Source: Bacteroidales bacterium (lineage in GTDB: Bacteria; Bacteroidota; Bacteroidia; Bacteroidales; UBA932). Taken from it: a DNA stretch of 49,199 nt. The notes under the pieces are model-generated. The model was not told the origin of the DNA, made no database searches, and was given only the letters and a program-made list of their open reading frames with translations. This document shows positions 16,431 through 25,771 of this stretch, piece after piece; position 1 is the stretch's first letter, and every line of letters starts with the position of its first letter. The translations under genes and the position numbers were made by a program. Where the stretch lies: contig JAQYTJ010000052.1 of the NCBI GenBank assembly GCA_028724885.1, positions 1 to 49,199 of the forward strand, read 5' to 3'.

Positions 16431-17240
16431 ATGATTTTCATAGACACTCACTGTCACATAACCGACGAGTCCTTCAGAGGGAAAGATGCCGCAGGTAGCG
16501 ATGAGGCCCTTGGCTACATTCAAAGGGCAGTCGCCGCCGGAGTCAAAATAATGCTGCAGGCGGACGTTGATAGCACCGAACGCAGCACAATGCTTGACCT
16601 CGCCAGGCGCTACCCCAAAGAGCTCAGAGCCATGATAGGTCTCTATCCAGGCTCCGTCAAGGAGAATTGGCGTGATGAAATCGAAGCGATGGTGAAGGCC
16701 GCTCAGGCATGGGAGGCAGAGGGGAGGACTTTCGTCGCCATGGGAGAAATCGGCCTAGACTATCATGAGGGCAAGGCATATTCTGCCGAGCAGAAAGAAG
16801 CCCTGGCGTGGCAGCTTGAATACGCCGCCGAACATGGCATGCCGGTGAACATTCATCTGCGCGATGCGATGGGCGACTTTTTAGATGTCATCAAAGCGCA
16901 CAAGTATATGGGGCTTAGAGGAAACATGCACTGCTACGCTGGAAGCTACGAAAGTTTCATGGAGCTTTCTAGAATGGGAGACTGGTACATCGGGGTCGGC
17001 GGCGTAGTGACATTCAAGAAAGCATCCCTAGCGGAAGTCGTAAGGCGCCTTCCACTGCATAGGATCGTGCTAGAGACGGATGCTCCATACTTAGCTCCCG
17101 TGCCGCATAGAGGCACCAGGAACGAGAGTTCCTATATTCCTATAATCGCATCTAAGGTAGCCGAAATCAAAGGCACTAACCTCGAAGGAGTAGCAGAAGC
17201 GACCACCGACAACGCCTATAAACTATTCAATATCAAATAA
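16431..17240 (+). CDS. tatD: TatD family metal-dependent deoxyribonuclease
   Basis: A 269-aa amidohydrolase-fold nuclease. Metal ligands are visible in order: HxH in FIDTHCHI (H7, H9), the Glu in GEIGLDYH (about residue 105), the His in NIHLRDA (about 140), a further His in GNMHCYAG (about 165) and Asp in LETDAPYLAP (about 215). TatD proteins degrade DNA in repair and apoptosis-like processes and may also act as D-aminoacyl-tRNA or phosphodiester hydrolases. It is spaced one base from the asparaginase ATG, so the two form an operon. The ATG at 16431 gives the usual N-terminus, with the HxH motif a few residues in. Confidence 0.93.
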   Translation: MIFIDTHCHITDESFRGKDAAGSDEALGYIQRAVAAGVKIMLQADVDSTERSTMLDLARRYPKELRAMIGLYPGSVKENWRDEIEAMVKAAQAWEAEGRTFVAMGEIGLDYHEGKAYSAEQKEALAWQLEYAAEHGMPVNIHLRDAMGDFLDVIKAHKYMGLRGNMHCYAGSYESFMELSRMGDWYIGVGGVVTFKKASLAEVVRRLPLHRIVLETDAPYLAPVPHRGTRNESSYIPIIASKVAEIKGTNLEGVAEATTDNAYKLFNIK

Positions 17241-17241
17241 T

Positions 17242-18276
17242 ATGACGAAGTCATCAATACTCATGATATATACTGGCGGGACCATCGGAATGAAGCAGGA
17301 TCCTGTAGACATGACCTTGAAACCGTTCGATTTCAGCCAGATACTCGAAGAAGTCCCTGAACTCAAGAAATTCGCATTCCGGGTCGATGCCTTCACTTTT
17401 AATCCGCTTATAGACTCTTCCGACGTGGAGCCTTCCATGTGGCAGAAATTAGCGGACCTCATAAAAGAACGTTACGATGATTATGACGGTTTCGTAGTCC
17501 TGCATGGCACAGACACGATGGCATATTCAGCTTCCGTTCTAAGTTTCATGCTAGAAAACCTGTCCAAGCCTGTCGTATTCACGGGAAGCCAGCTGCCAAT
17601 AGGAGTTCCGCGCACCGATGGCAAGGAGAATCTAGTCTCAGCCGTTGAGATAGCATCCGCAAGGGACTCCAATGGTCATTCGATTGTTCCAGAGGTATCC
17701 ATTTATTTCAATTCCAAGCTGCTCAGGGGTAATCGAAGCACGAAAATAAGCTCAGAGGCTTTCAGCGCATTCTCATCACCTAATTATCCTTCTCTGGCAG
17801 AGGCAGGGATAAGCATAAAATACGACTTAGGAGCTATCAGGCGGCCAGATGTCTGGGAAGAACCACTGAAAATCAGCACAGAATTGGATACCAAAGTGTC
17901 AATCCTGAAGATACATCCAGGAATCACTCCACAGGTGATGAGGTACTTCCTCTGTGGTCCTGAGACTAGGGCTGTCATCCTAGAGACATACGGTTCCGGC
18001 AATGCGCCTTCCAAGCAATGGTTCACCGACATAATCAGAGAAGCATCAGAGATGGGCAAAATAATAATTAATGTGACCCAATGCCTTTCTGGAACAGTCA
18101 ACATGAGAATTTATGCGACTGGCAAGGCACTGAAAGAGCTGGGAGTGATATCAGGGCAAGACATCACGACCGAGGGGGCTCTTGGAAAACTTTTTTATCT
18201 CATGGGGAAATCGAAAGACAATGAATACGTGAAAAAGCGTCTGGGCGAAAACCTGCAAGGAGAAATTTCAATCTAA
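17242..18276 (+). CDS. ansA: Type I (cytoplasmic) L-asparaginase
   Basis: A 344-aa enzyme that hydrolyses L-asparagine to aspartate and ammonia. Nucleophile Thr14 lies in IYTGGTIG, and the second catalytic set is in LHGTDTMAYSAS (about residues 88-99), with the Thr-Asp pair followed by a Lys near 166. No signal peptide is seen, which fits the cytoplasmic type I rather than the periplasmic type II enzyme. The gene starts one base after the tatD stop. The type I family also includes some glutaminase-active members, so strict substrate preference is inference. A hairpin follows at 18317-18340. Confidence 0.93.
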   Translation: MTKSSILMIYTGGTIGMKQDPVDMTLKPFDFSQILEEVPELKKFAFRVDAFTFNPLIDSSDVEPSMWQKLADLIKERYDDYDGFVVLHGTDTMAYSASVLSFMLENLSKPVVFTGSQLPIGVPRTDGKENLVSAVEIASARDSNGHSIVPEVSIYFNSKLLRGNRSTKISSEAFSAFSSPNYPSLAEAGISIKYDLGAIRRPDVWEEPLKISTELDTKVSILKIHPGITPQVMRYFLCGPETRAVILETYGSGNAPSKQWFTDIIREASEMGKIIINVTQCLSGTVNMRIYATGKALKELGVISGQDITTEGALGKLFYLMGKSKDNEYVKKRLGENLQGEISI

Positions 18277-18316
18277 ACATTGCCTTTTGAAAAATATTTG
18301 CTAAATTGCATCGGTT

Positions 18317-18347
18317 TTGGGTAGCCATAAAAGCTCCCAAATAATTT
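18317..18347 (+). terminator. Possible terminator after ansA
   Basis: TTGGGTAGC (18317-18325) pairs with GCTCCCAA (18333-18340), leaving one bulged T, over a 7-nt loop. It is followed by ATAATTTGTTT, a weak T-rich tail. It separates ansA from the ExbB gene by position; efficiency is uncertain. Confidence 0.45.
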
Positions 18348-18401
18348 GTTTAAGGAAGATAACTATCTAATACATTATTAATTAAAACACACGAAAACAG
18401 T

Positions 18402-19214
18402 ATGAAAAAGTTTTTCATGTTTTTGGCAGTAGCTGGCGTCCTTGCCATTACTGCGAACATTGCTTCAGCACAGGATCAAGCTCAAGGTAGCGAAGCTGCC
18501 GCAACGGAGCAAGTTCAGGCTGCAGATGAGCCTCAGGAGATGACCGCCGAGGATCTTCTCAAGGGCACAGGTGAGGAAGTTCCTTTCCATCAGCAGGTAA
18601 AGTCCTACTTCATCCAGGGAGGCGCAGGCTTCATGTCAGCTATCTTACTCTGCTTGATTCTAGGTCTTGCTCTTTCTATCGAGCGTATCCTCTATCTTTC
18701 TTTTGCGAAGACGAACACCAAGAAGCTTCTCAAGAATGTAGAGAATGCTCTCGCACAGGGCGGAATCGAGAAGGCAAAGGATATTTGCCGCGACACAAAA
18801 GGACCTGTTGCAAGCATTTTCTACGATGGTCTCCTTCACTATGACGAAGGCTTGGACGTGGTCGAGAAGAGAATCACCTCTTCTGGTGGCGTTCAAATGA
18901 GTCTTATGGAGAACAACCTTTCATGGATCGCGCTGTTCATCGCCCTTGCTCCTTCCCTCGGATTCTTGGGAACAGTTATTGGTATGGTACGGGCCTTCGA
19001 CGCAATTGAGGCAGCCGGCGACATTTCCCCTACCATCGTTGCAGGAGGTATGAAGGTCGCCCTTATCACAACCGTCGGCGGTCTTATCGTTGCCATGATT
19101 CTTCAGGTGTTCTACAATTATATCCTTTCCAGGATCGACGCTTTGTCAATCGACATGGAGGAAGCATCCATCGGACTCGTCGATGTTCTTGCCAAATATC
19201 AGGATAAGAAATAA
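18402..19214 (+). CDS. exbB: MotA/TolQ/ExbB proton channel family protein
   Basis: A 270-aa inner-membrane protein of the energy-transducing ExbB/TolQ family. It has an extended N-terminus: a signal-like segment (5-22), then an acidic Gln/Ala/Glu-rich linker to about 58, before the first channel helix (about 72-95). Two more helices follow near 170-192 and 215-240, with the conserved GLLGTVxGM-like stretch (here SLGFLGTVIGMVRAF) and a Gly-rich GGMKVALITTVGGL that line the proton path. Together with the ExbD proteins it would convert proton motive force into TonB movement. It is followed by a small membrane protein and two ExbD genes on the same strand, the standard Bacteroidales order. Confidence 0.93.
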   Translation: MKKFFMFLAVAGVLAITANIASAQDQAQGSEAAATEQVQAADEPQEMTAEDLLKGTGEEVPFHQQVKSYFIQGGAGFMSAILLCLILGLALSIERILYLSFAKTNTKKLLKNVENALAQGGIEKAKDICRDTKGPVASIFYDGLLHYDEGLDVVEKRITSSGGVQMSLMENNLSWIALFIALAPSLGFLGTVIGMVRAFDAIEAAGDISPTIVAGGMKVALITTVGGLIVAMILQVFYNYILSRIDALSIDMEEASIGLVDVLAKYQDKK

Positions 19215-19244
19215 ATTGTCGGAACTCTTTTAGAATCAATCATA

Positions 19245-19661
19245 ATGAACAAAATATTTAGATTAATAGGCTGGATATTGGGACTGCTAGGCATCGCTCT
19301 AGGAATTTGGGCTTTCGCATCAGGGGAGTCGAATTCTACGTCTGTCGATGTAATCCTTCGGTACACCTACTTTGTGCTAATCGCAGCGGTGGTTATCTGG
19401 ATAGGAATCGCAATATTCATCACAGCCAAGAACAACCCTAAGGGGCTGATAAAGGCTCTGCTCGTAATCGTAGTGGCAGCCGTCGTTGTGCTGATCGCCT
19501 ATGCAGTCGCATCTGGAGCTCCTGCATTCAACGTGAAGACTCAACCTTCACAGCAGGTACTTAAGTTCACAGACACGATGCTCACCCTGACTTACATTCT
19601 CGGTGGCCTGGCAATTTGCGCAATCATTTTCGGAATCATCAGAAACGCTCTAAAAAAATAA
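19245..19661 (+). CDS. Small four-segment membrane protein in the Exb cluster
   Basis: A 138-aa hydrophobic protein of unknown function with four likely membrane segments (about 5-26, 40-62, 68-90 and 110-135). A short polar loop (TQPSQQVLKFTDTM) lies before the last helix. There are no catalytic motifs. It sits between ExbB and the first ExbD with gaps of 30 and 9 bp, so it is very likely co-transcribed and may belong to the complex. Its conservation in this position in other Bacteroidales is recalled, not checked. RNA or protein interaction data would be needed to assign a role. Confidence 0.75.
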   Translation: MNKIFRLIGWILGLLGIALGIWAFASGESNSTSVDVILRYTYFVLIAAVVIWIGIAIFITAKNNPKGLIKALLVIVVAAVVVLIAYAVASGAPAFNVKTQPSQQVLKFTDTMLTLTYILGGLAICAIIFGIIRNALKK

Positions 19662-19670
19662 CATTCTATC

Positions 19671-20249
19671 ATGGCTAAAAGAAAAACACCGGGCCTTAAT
19701 ACTCAGTCAACAGCCGACATAGCGTTCCTTCTGTTGTGCTACTTCCTGATGACATCCACCATGGATCAGCAGGCTGGATTGCAGCGTCGTCTGCCTCCAA
19801 TGCCCGACAAGAACCAGAAGGTAGAAGACATGAAGGTTAATGAGAGAAACATCATCATCGTGAGAATCAACTCTGGTGATAGATTGTTTGCCGGTGACCA
19901 GCCAATGGATGTTAGTCAGCTTAAAGATAAGATCAAGGAATTCCTCATGAACCCAAATAACGACCCGAAACTCCCAGAAAGGGAAAATAAGGAGATAGAG
20001 GGATTCGGAACTTATCCTGTCTCAAAAGGAGTTATTTCACTTCAGAATGACCGTGGAACTAGCTACGATGCTTACATACATGTTCAGAACGAACTCGTGA
20101 AGGCAATCAATGAAATCCGAGACGATTTCTCAAGACAGCACTTCGGAAGACGTTATTCAGCCCTTTCCGAAGATCAGCAGAAAATCGTCAGAGACGCTAT
20201 TCCGCAAAACATTTCCGAGGCAGAACCTAAGGATGTCAACAAAAAGTAA
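19671..20249 (+). CDS. exbD: Biopolymer transport protein ExbD (first copy)
   Basis: A 192-aa ExbD/TolR protein: a short cytoplasmic N-terminus, one transmembrane helix (about 15-34) and a periplasmic domain. The proton-conducting Asp is in STADIAFLL at the start of the helix. The periplasmic part is longer than a minimal ExbD and ends in a charged, Gln-rich stretch. Spacing from the upstream small membrane gene is 9 bp. A second ExbD follows 17 bp downstream. Paired ExbDs with different periplasmic domains are common in Bacteroidota. Confidence 0.92.
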   Translation: MAKRKTPGLNTQSTADIAFLLLCYFLMTSTMDQQAGLQRRLPPMPDKNQKVEDMKVNERNIIIVRINSGDRLFAGDQPMDVSQLKDKIKEFLMNPNNDPKLPERENKEIEGFGTYPVSKGVISLQNDRGTSYDAYIHVQNELVKAINEIRDDFSRQHFGRRYSALSEDQQKIVRDAIPQNISEAEPKDVNKK

Positions 20250-20266
20250 TTGAGGAGGGAAAACCT

Positions 20267-20731
20267 ATGGCAGTATTTAAAAGAAGTGGTAAGAAAGACA
20301 TGCCTGATATCGGAACAAGCTCCGATATAGTGTTCATGTTTCTGTTCTTCTTCATGGTGACTACGCAGATGCGTTCCACCGAAGTTAAGGTCAAGGTAAA
20401 GCTTCCTTCAGTTACAGAGGTCGCTATACTTGATAGAAAGGATCTGGCTTCCTACATCTATATTGGCTCCCCTAATGCTCAATATCAGGGGCAGTATGGT
20501 ACAGATGCGCGTATCCAGCTGAACGATTCTTTCAAGACCGTTGATGACATCAGGGATTTCATAGCTTCTGAACGCGAAGCTATGAGCGAGGCTGACCGCC
20601 AGCTAATGACTGTGTCAATAAAGGCGGACAGAGATGTGCGAATGGGTATCGTGACAGATGTTAAGCAGGAGCTGAGACGCTGCTCCGCGCTTAAGATCAT
20701 GTACGCTGCCAACAGAGATCAGAACAAATAA
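20267..20731 (+). CDS. exbD: Biopolymer transport protein ExbD (second copy)
   Basis: A 154-aa ExbD/TolR protein with Asp in GTSSDIVFMF at the start of its single membrane helix (about 18-37). A compact periplasmic domain ends in KADRDVRMGIVTDVKQELRR, the conserved C-terminal helix-strand. It is shorter than the preceding copy and diverged from it, so this is not a recent duplication. AGGAGGG just upstream of the ATG at 20267 is a rare clear Shine-Dalgarno-like stretch for this genome. A strong terminator closes the cluster. Confidence 0.92.
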   Translation: MAVFKRSGKKDMPDIGTSSDIVFMFLFFFMVTTQMRSTEVKVKVKLPSVTEVAILDRKDLASYIYIGSPNAQYQGQYGTDARIQLNDSFKTVDDIRDFIASEREAMSEADRQLMTVSIKADRDVRMGIVTDVKQELRRCSALKIMYAANRDQNK

Positions 20732-20750
20732 TTCTGAATCGATATATTCT

Positions 20751-20784
20751 TAAAAAGAGGAGGCCTGATGGACTCCTCTTTTTA
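20751..20784 (+). terminator. Strong intrinsic terminator after the Exb cluster
   Basis: AAAAAGAGGAG (20752-20762) pairs perfectly with CTCCTCTTTTT (20773-20783), leaving a 10-nt loop. It carries A- and T-runs at both ends, so it can work in either direction. It separates exbD from asnS. Confidence 0.9.
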
Positions 20785-20809
20785 TATTCAAAACTTGAAG
20801 TTTTTATGT

Positions 20810-20817
20810 TATCTTTG
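20810..20817 (+). promoter_or_regulatory. -7 box for asnS
   Basis: TATCTTTG, an exact TAnnTTTG, lies 23 nt before the asnS ATG and just after the terminator. The only nearby TTG (20795-20797) is 12 nt away, too close for a normal -33 box. Confidence 0.5.
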
Positions 20818-20840
20818 CTTAATTATATACAAAAGACATC

Positions 20841-22241
20841 ATGGAAACTATTAAGAGGACTAAGGTTAAGGATCTTTTGAAATCTGAGCCAGGCCAGGAC
20901 GTGCTCGCAAAAGGTTGGGTTAGAACTAAGAGAGGCAACAAGCAAATTAAATTCATCTCCCTTAATGACGGTTCTACTATTTATAATATCCAGATAGTAG
21001 CAGATACCTCGAAATTCGAGGAATCTCTATTGCAGAAAATAACCACAGGTTCAAGCCTTGCTGTCAGGGGGAAATTAGTGGAGTCGGTAGGAAGTGGGCA
21101 GGCCGTAGAGATACAGGCGGCGGAGATTGAGGTTCTTGGAGAATGCGACCCGGTAAGGTATCCCCTTCAGAAAAAAGACACTTCACTTGAATATCTCCGG
21201 ACAGTGGCCCACCTGCGTCTTAGGACAAATACGTTCGGCGCTATACTGAGGATACGCCACAATATGGCCTTTGCTATTCATAAGTTCTTCAACGACAATG
21301 GTTTCGTATACCTGAATACACCTCTCATCACAGAGTCTGACGCCGAGGGGGCAGGAGACATGTTCGAAGTAACGACATTAGACCTCACAAAGGTTCCGAT
21401 GAAGGACGGTGTAATTGATTACAGCCAGGATTTCTTCGGCAAAAGAACGAGCCTCACCGTGAGCGGCCAGCTTGAAGGAGAGCTTGGAGCAACGGCTGTG
21501 GGCGAGATATACACGTTCGGTCCTACGTTCAGAGCAGAAAATTCGAATACGCCTAGGCATCTGGCGGAATTCTGGATGATAGAGCCAGAAATGGCATTCT
21601 ACGATATTGCAGACAACATGGCTCTCGCAGAAGAATTCGTGAAATATCTGGTGCAGTACGCTTTGGACAACTGCATGGACGATTTGAAATTTCTCAACGA
21701 CAAATACGATAACGGACTCATAGAGAGGCTGCACAGCGTACTTGGGGTTCAGTTCCAGAGAGTGACCTACACCGAGGCTGTGGATATTCTAGAAGAGGCA
21801 GTGAGGAACGGCCACAAATTCGAGTTCCCAGTGCATTGGGGAACGGATTTCCAGAGCGAACACGAGCGTTTCCTCGTAGAGCAGCACTTCGGCAAGCCTG
21901 TAATTCTCACTGACTTCCCTAAAGACATAAAGGCTTTCTACATGAAACAGAATGAAGATGGGAAAACTGTCCGCGGAATGGATGTGCTGTTCCCGAAGAT
22001 CGGGGAGATAATCGGAGGCTCAGAGCGTGAGGCTTCTTTGGAAAAACTGGAGAAGAGAATCGACGAGATGCACATGAGCCGTAAGAATCTGGAGTGGTAC
22101 ATAGACACTAGGAGGTTCGGTACGGTGCCACATAGCGGATTCGGTCTTGGTTTCGAAAGGCTGCTGCTCTTCGTTACCGGAATGGCGAACATCAGGGATG
22201 TCATCCCATTCCCAAGAACCCCTAAAAATGCTGAATTCTAA
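20841..22241 (+). CDS. asnS: Asparaginyl-tRNA synthetase
   Basis: A 466-aa class II synthetase that charges tRNA-Asn. The N-terminal OB-fold anticodon-binding domain (about 10-110) has [19 protein letters not shown]. The catalytic domain has motif 2 [19 protein letters not shown] (about 234-252) and motif 3 [13 protein letters not shown] (about 432-444). The Asn-type signature is supported by length and absence of the insertion typical of bacterial AspRS. It is the first gene of a dense run and is 12 bp from udk. Confidence 0.95.
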   Translation: METIKRTKVKDLLKSEPGQDVLAKGWVRTKRGNKQIKFISLNDGSTIYNIQIVADTSKFEESLLQKITTGSSLAVRGKLVESVGSGQAVEIQAAEIEVLGECDPVRYPLQKKDTSLEYLRTVAHLRLRTNTFGAILRIRHNMAFAIHKFFNDNGFVYLNTPLITESDAEGAGDMFEVTTLDLTKVPMKDGVIDYSQDFFGKRTSLTVSGQLEGELGATAVGEIYTFGPTFRAENSNTPRHLAEFWMIEPEMAFYDIADNMALAEEFVKYLVQYALDNCMDDLKFLNDKYDNGLIERLHSVLGVQFQRVTYTEAVDILEEAVRNGHKFEFPVHWGTDFQSEHERFLVEQHFGKPVILTDFPKDIKAFYMKQNEDGKTVRGMDVLFPKIGEIIGGSEREASLEKLEKRIDEMHMSRKNLEWYIDTRRFGTVPHSGFGLGFERLLLFVTGMANIRDVIPFPRTPKNAEF

Positions 22242-22253
22242 TACTTTACGAAT

Positions 22254-22877
22254 ATGCTAGTGATTGGGATAGCCGGAGGCTCCGGCTCCGGGAAGACAAC
22301 GGTCGTGAACGAAATCACCAAGCGGCTGAAAGAACGCGTCGTGGTGATCCCACAAGACTCTTACTATAAGGACTCTAGCGATGTCCCAATGGAAGAAAGA
22401 CTGAAAATAAATTACGATCATCCAGACGCAATAGATCTCGATTTGCTCTGCGAGCAGCTGAAAGAGCTGAGGAAAGGCAACTCGGTAGAACAACCGGTAT
22501 ATTCCTACATCACATGCTCTAGGTCTAAGACAGAAACGGTAACCGTAAACCCTGCAGAGGTAATCATCATAGAAGGCATTCTTATATTCACATGCAAGAA
22601 ACTCCGAGATCAGATGGACATAAAAATTTATGTAGACGCTGATGATGATGACCGGCTGATGAGGGTTCTCTCTAGGGACATACTTAAGAAGGGCAGGACG
22701 CTTGAAACCGTCATGGAACGTTACCAGAAGACAGTAAAGCCTATGTACCTGCAGTTCATTGAGCCTAGCAAGCGCTATGCAGACATCATAGTGCCTCAGG
22801 GAGGCCTAAACAAAGTGGCGATTGATATGATTTCCGCCACTATTGAGAAATCACTCAGGGACAAGATGAAAAAATAA
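22254..22877 (+). CDS. udk: Uridine kinase
   Basis: A 207-aa cytoplasmic kinase that phosphorylates uridine and cytidine, the first step of pyrimidine nucleoside salvage. The P-loop is GGSGSGKT (residues 8-15). Further conserved segments are IPQDSYYKD, NYDHPDAID (about 43-51) and IIEGILIF, then a lid-type Arg-rich helix near 140-160. It matches the family length. The gene is 12 bp after asnS and 5 bp before the TonB-like gene. Confidence 0.95.
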   Translation: MLVIGIAGGSGSGKTTVVNEITKRLKERVVVIPQDSYYKDSSDVPMEERLKINYDHPDAIDLDLLCEQLKELRKGNSVEQPVYSYITCSRSKTETVTVNPAEVIIIEGILIFTCKKLRDQMDIKIYVDADDDDRLMRVLSRDILKKGRTLETVMERYQKTVKPMYLQFIEPSKRYADIIVPQGGLNKVAIDMISATIEKSLRDKMKK

Positions 22878-22882
22878 CAGCC

Positions 22883-23599
22883 GTGAGAAAACCCGACGAA
22901 GGAGATAAGGCAGGACTCTACATAACCGTGATATTCCATCTCGGCTTACTTATCATACTTCTTATCTGCCAAATCGGGTCGGCCATTAGGAATGGAGATA
23001 ATACATTCGTAATGGATTTTTCTAAGCAGGAGTATAAGGAACAGGTTCAGAAAGAGATGAACCTGAAAGAAGAGATTGCCGAGAAGATTAACCAGATGCT
23101 TGAGTCATCGGCAGGCGTGCCAGTCAGGAATGTAGCTGTAGACAGGGGTGCCCTGAAGGATGACAGGAATACGAACGCCGAGGAACTTTACAAGGAAGCG
23201 GAAGAACTGGACAAAGAGTTGAAAAGTGGGTTCAAGGTCGAGGAAGATGACGAAGATTACGTCGCAGTGAACAAGCCTCAGCCTAAGAAAGAAGAGGCCA
23301 GTTCTAAAGATGCTTACAAGGGTCCTTCCGTAGTATCTTACGATCTTGAAGGGAGAAAGGCCAGCAGGTTGTCAATCCCAGCATACAGATGCCTCGGTGC
23401 AGGTTATGTGACGGTCATCATCACAGTTAACCCGCAGGGAAATGTAATCGGCACTAAAATTCAGGAAGATGTGTCTTCCGATGATAAATGTCTTCGGGAT
23501 TTTGCTATAAGAGCCGCCAAGCTTTCACGGTTCTCAGCCTCGACTTCCGCCCCTGCCAGACAGGTTGGAAATATTGTTTACATGTTCATAGCCCAGTGA
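22883..23599 (+). CDS. TonB-like energy transducer protein
   Basis: A 238-aa protein with a GTG start at 22883. The single N-terminal membrane helix spans residues 12-32, then a charged, Lys/Glu-rich periplasmic linker (about 45-155). A C-terminal domain resembles the TonB fold, with ITVNPQGNVIGTKI and two Cys (near 170 and 202) around a helix RDFAIRAAK; the paired Cys are common in Bacteroidota TonB relatives. It probably spans the periplasm to contact outer-membrane transporters, driven by ExbB/ExbD. The Exb genes are two genes away (asnS and udk intervene). The gene runs straight into the 721-aa gene (3-bp gap). Confidence 0.8.
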   Translation: MRKPDEGDKAGLYITVIFHLGLLIILLICQIGSAIRNGDNTFVMDFSKQEYKEQVQKEMNLKEEIAEKINQMLESSAGVPVRNVAVDRGALKDDRNTNAEELYKEAEELDKELKSGFKVEEDDEDYVAVNKPQPKKEEASSKDAYKGPSVVSYDLEGRKASRLSIPAYRCLGAGYVTVIITVNPQGNVIGTKIQEDVSSDDKCLRDFAIRAAKLSRFSASTSAPARQVGNIVYMFIAQ

Positions 23600-23602
23600 G
23601 AA

Positions 23603-25768
23603 ATGAATAAGAAGACTATAATCGCATTGATATCAATTGCCGTGGTGATAATTGCGGTGATCGCAGCAGCAATCAATTCCCTCTACAAAGAGAAAGCGGT
23701 CATCGAAGTCACTGATTTTCAGGCAAGTCATACGCTTATTACATGTGTGCCTTCAGATGCAGCCATAGTCTTTTGTGTCAAAGATTTCAAGAGGATCCAG
23801 GAATACACATGCGATTCTACAGCCGCTTTCAGCCAGCTGTTCTCTGGATTCTTCGACAAACTGCTAGCAGACCGCTACCCAAGCCTGGAAAAATCAGATG
23901 CAATTATTTCCATTCATTATAGCAAGGATATGCCCCCGCTCCTGGTCATTGATGCAAGCAAAGCAATGGCAGACTCGGCTAATGCTGACATAAGCAGGCT
24001 ATTAGGTAATGCAGACACGCTTCACCTTGCCCATAAAACGAAGGATGGCAAGATAATGATTTCGCCTTCCGAGACCATCGTGAATTCATCAATAAGGCAT
24101 CAGTCCTCAGGACACTCCATCCTAGAGTCAGACGGGTTCCTTGACATAGCGTCTACTGCCGCAGGCGAAGACATCATATTCATTTCTAACGCATATTCAG
24201 ATAAAATCATCGATGCTTTCTTTGCTCGTAAGCATCACGATAAGGCTTCCTTCATAAAAGAGATTTCAAAATGGTCTGCATTCACGATAGACTCGCACTC
24301 TGATGAAGGCATTGAGGCGCACGGAGCCATAATTTACAGCCCAGACCCATCGTGGTACATGAACGTGCTGCAGCACTCCAGCGGCATCGCTCCTACAGTG
24401 GCGAAAATACTCCCTTATAACGCCGATTATGCTCTCTCTCTGCCTATAAGCAGCATAATATCATATTCTAAAGCCTATAGAAACTATCTTGACTCTCAAG
24501 CGAAGCTCGACAAATTCGAGTCCGTCCTAAAAGAACAGAAAGATGACTATGGCATAGATGCTGAAGAATGGGCGAAGCAAATGAATATTAACGAGGTAGC
24601 TATCGCAGGATCGCACATAAAGGACAAGCTCTGCCAGTTTCTGCTCATCCGTCCAGGCAAAGAAGTGAAAATGGAGAAAGGAATAAACAAATATGCAGCG
24701 CCTGGCTTTGCGCAAACCATGTTCGGGGGTATATTCAAAGCCGAAGACGAAAGCTCCTGCATCATGAAAAACGGCTGGATAATAATCGGGGACAGCACGG
24801 CACTAAAAGAATATTCCAAACCCGATTTCATGGATGAAAGTCTCGCAAACTTCCTCGATGATTACGGCTTAAAGTCTATGGTGCCACAGAAGAACTGCGC
24901 ATTCTTTTCCTATTATTCCATGGGAGAGGATCCATCTCTGCTCGATGCTACTTTCTCGAAGCCGATGGCGATGGCTTTCAGGAATATATTGAAGGGGACC
25001 ACTTATGCCCCTTTGTTCCTCAGCGCAGTATTTCAGGATGGCGTGGTTCGCCTCAATCTCAAAGTTGGACGAATCATCGTAACAAAGGGCAAGGCTACTT
25101 CCATAGATAGAGACACGACCGTAATCGTGCCCTCCGGGCCGTTCACCGTAACGAATAGCGCCACGGGCAAAGAAAATAAACTTTATCAGAACAGTCATAA
25201 GTCAATATGCCTGCAGGACGAGAACGGAAAGGATCTCTGGGGCATTCCGTTCAAAGAGTATATCTGCGGATACGCAGAGACTATCGACTATTATAATAAT
25301 GGCAAGCTGCAATTCCTATTTGCCGCAGGATCAAAACTTTACCTGCTTGACAGGTTGGGCCGTTTCGTAAACGGGTTTCCAATAGACCTGGGCAAGGAAA
25401 TTGCATTAGGGCCTAAGATTTACGACTTCACTGGGGCTTATGGCTACAGAGCCATGATACTCTTTAAAGATAACACCGTCGGATTCTTCAACCTTCACGG
25501 CGAAAAAGTTGACGGATGGAAAGGCATCAAGGTAAGCGAGACTATCAAGCAGCTTCCTGAGCTAGAGAAAGCAGGAAAGGAAAAATACTGGATTGTCAGG
25601 ACTTCCAGGCAAACTCTCGTCTTTCCATTAATGGGTGGAGAAAGCCTTGTTAATAATGAGGGAGAGAAGAAGATAAGGCCCGACAGCAAGGTGGAGTTCG
25701 ACGAGAAAGGCTCATTCATGGCGACTTGCTACGATGGCAAAGAAAGATATTTTAAAATAAAGAAATAA
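23603..25768 (+). CDS. 721-aa membrane-anchored hypothetical protein
   Basis: A 721-aa protein that I do not recognise. It has an N-terminal hydrophobic anchor (residues 5-26), so it is probably inner-membrane tethered with a large periplasmic part. The rest is a long mixed alpha/beta protein without visible catalytic motifs. Residues 60-480 contain repeated segments of the form DAxIxFCVKD and SGHSILESDGFLDI that look like a two-half DUF3352-like domain. The last 190 residues carry beta-propeller-like strands (FAAGSKLYLLDRLGRFVNGF, about 572-591). Tight spacing (3 bp each side) puts it in the same transcript as the TonB-like protein and the acyl ligase. It could be an envelope quality-control or lipid-linked factor, but this is speculation. 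Confidence 0.72.
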   Translation: MNKKTIIALISIAVVIIAVIAAAINSLYKEKAVIEVTDFQASHTLITCVPSDAAIVFCVKDFKRIQEYTCDSTAAFSQLFSGFFDKLLADRYPSLEKSDAIISIHYSKDMPPLLVIDASKAMADSANADISRLLGNADTLHLAHKTKDGKIMISPSETIVNSSIRHQSSGHSILESDGFLDIASTAAGEDIIFISNAYSDKIIDAFFARKHHDKASFIKEISKWSAFTIDSHSDEGIEAHGAIIYSPDPSWYMNVLQHSSGIAPTVAKILPYNADYALSLPISSIISYSKAYRNYLDSQAKLDKFESVLKEQKDDYGIDAEEWAKQMNINEVAIAGSHIKDKLCQFLLIRPGKEVKMEKGINKYAAPGFAQTMFGGIFKAEDESSCIMKNGWIIIGDSTALKEYSKPDFMDESLANFLDDYGLKSMVPQKNCAFFSYYSMGEDPSLLDATFSKPMAMAFRNILKGTTYAPLFLSAVFQDGVVRLNLKVGRIIVTKGKATSIDRDTTVIVPSGPFTVTNSATGKENKLYQNSHKSICLQDENGKDLWGIPFKEYICGYAETIDYYNNGKLQFLFAAGSKLYLLDRLGRFVNGFPIDLGKEIALGPKIYDFTGAYGYRAMILFKDNTVGFFNLHGEKVDGWKGIKVSETIKQLPELEKAGKEKYWIVRTSRQTLVFPLMGGESLVNNEGEKKIRPDSKVEFDEKGSFMATCYDGKERYFKIKK

Positions 25769-25771
25769 GAT

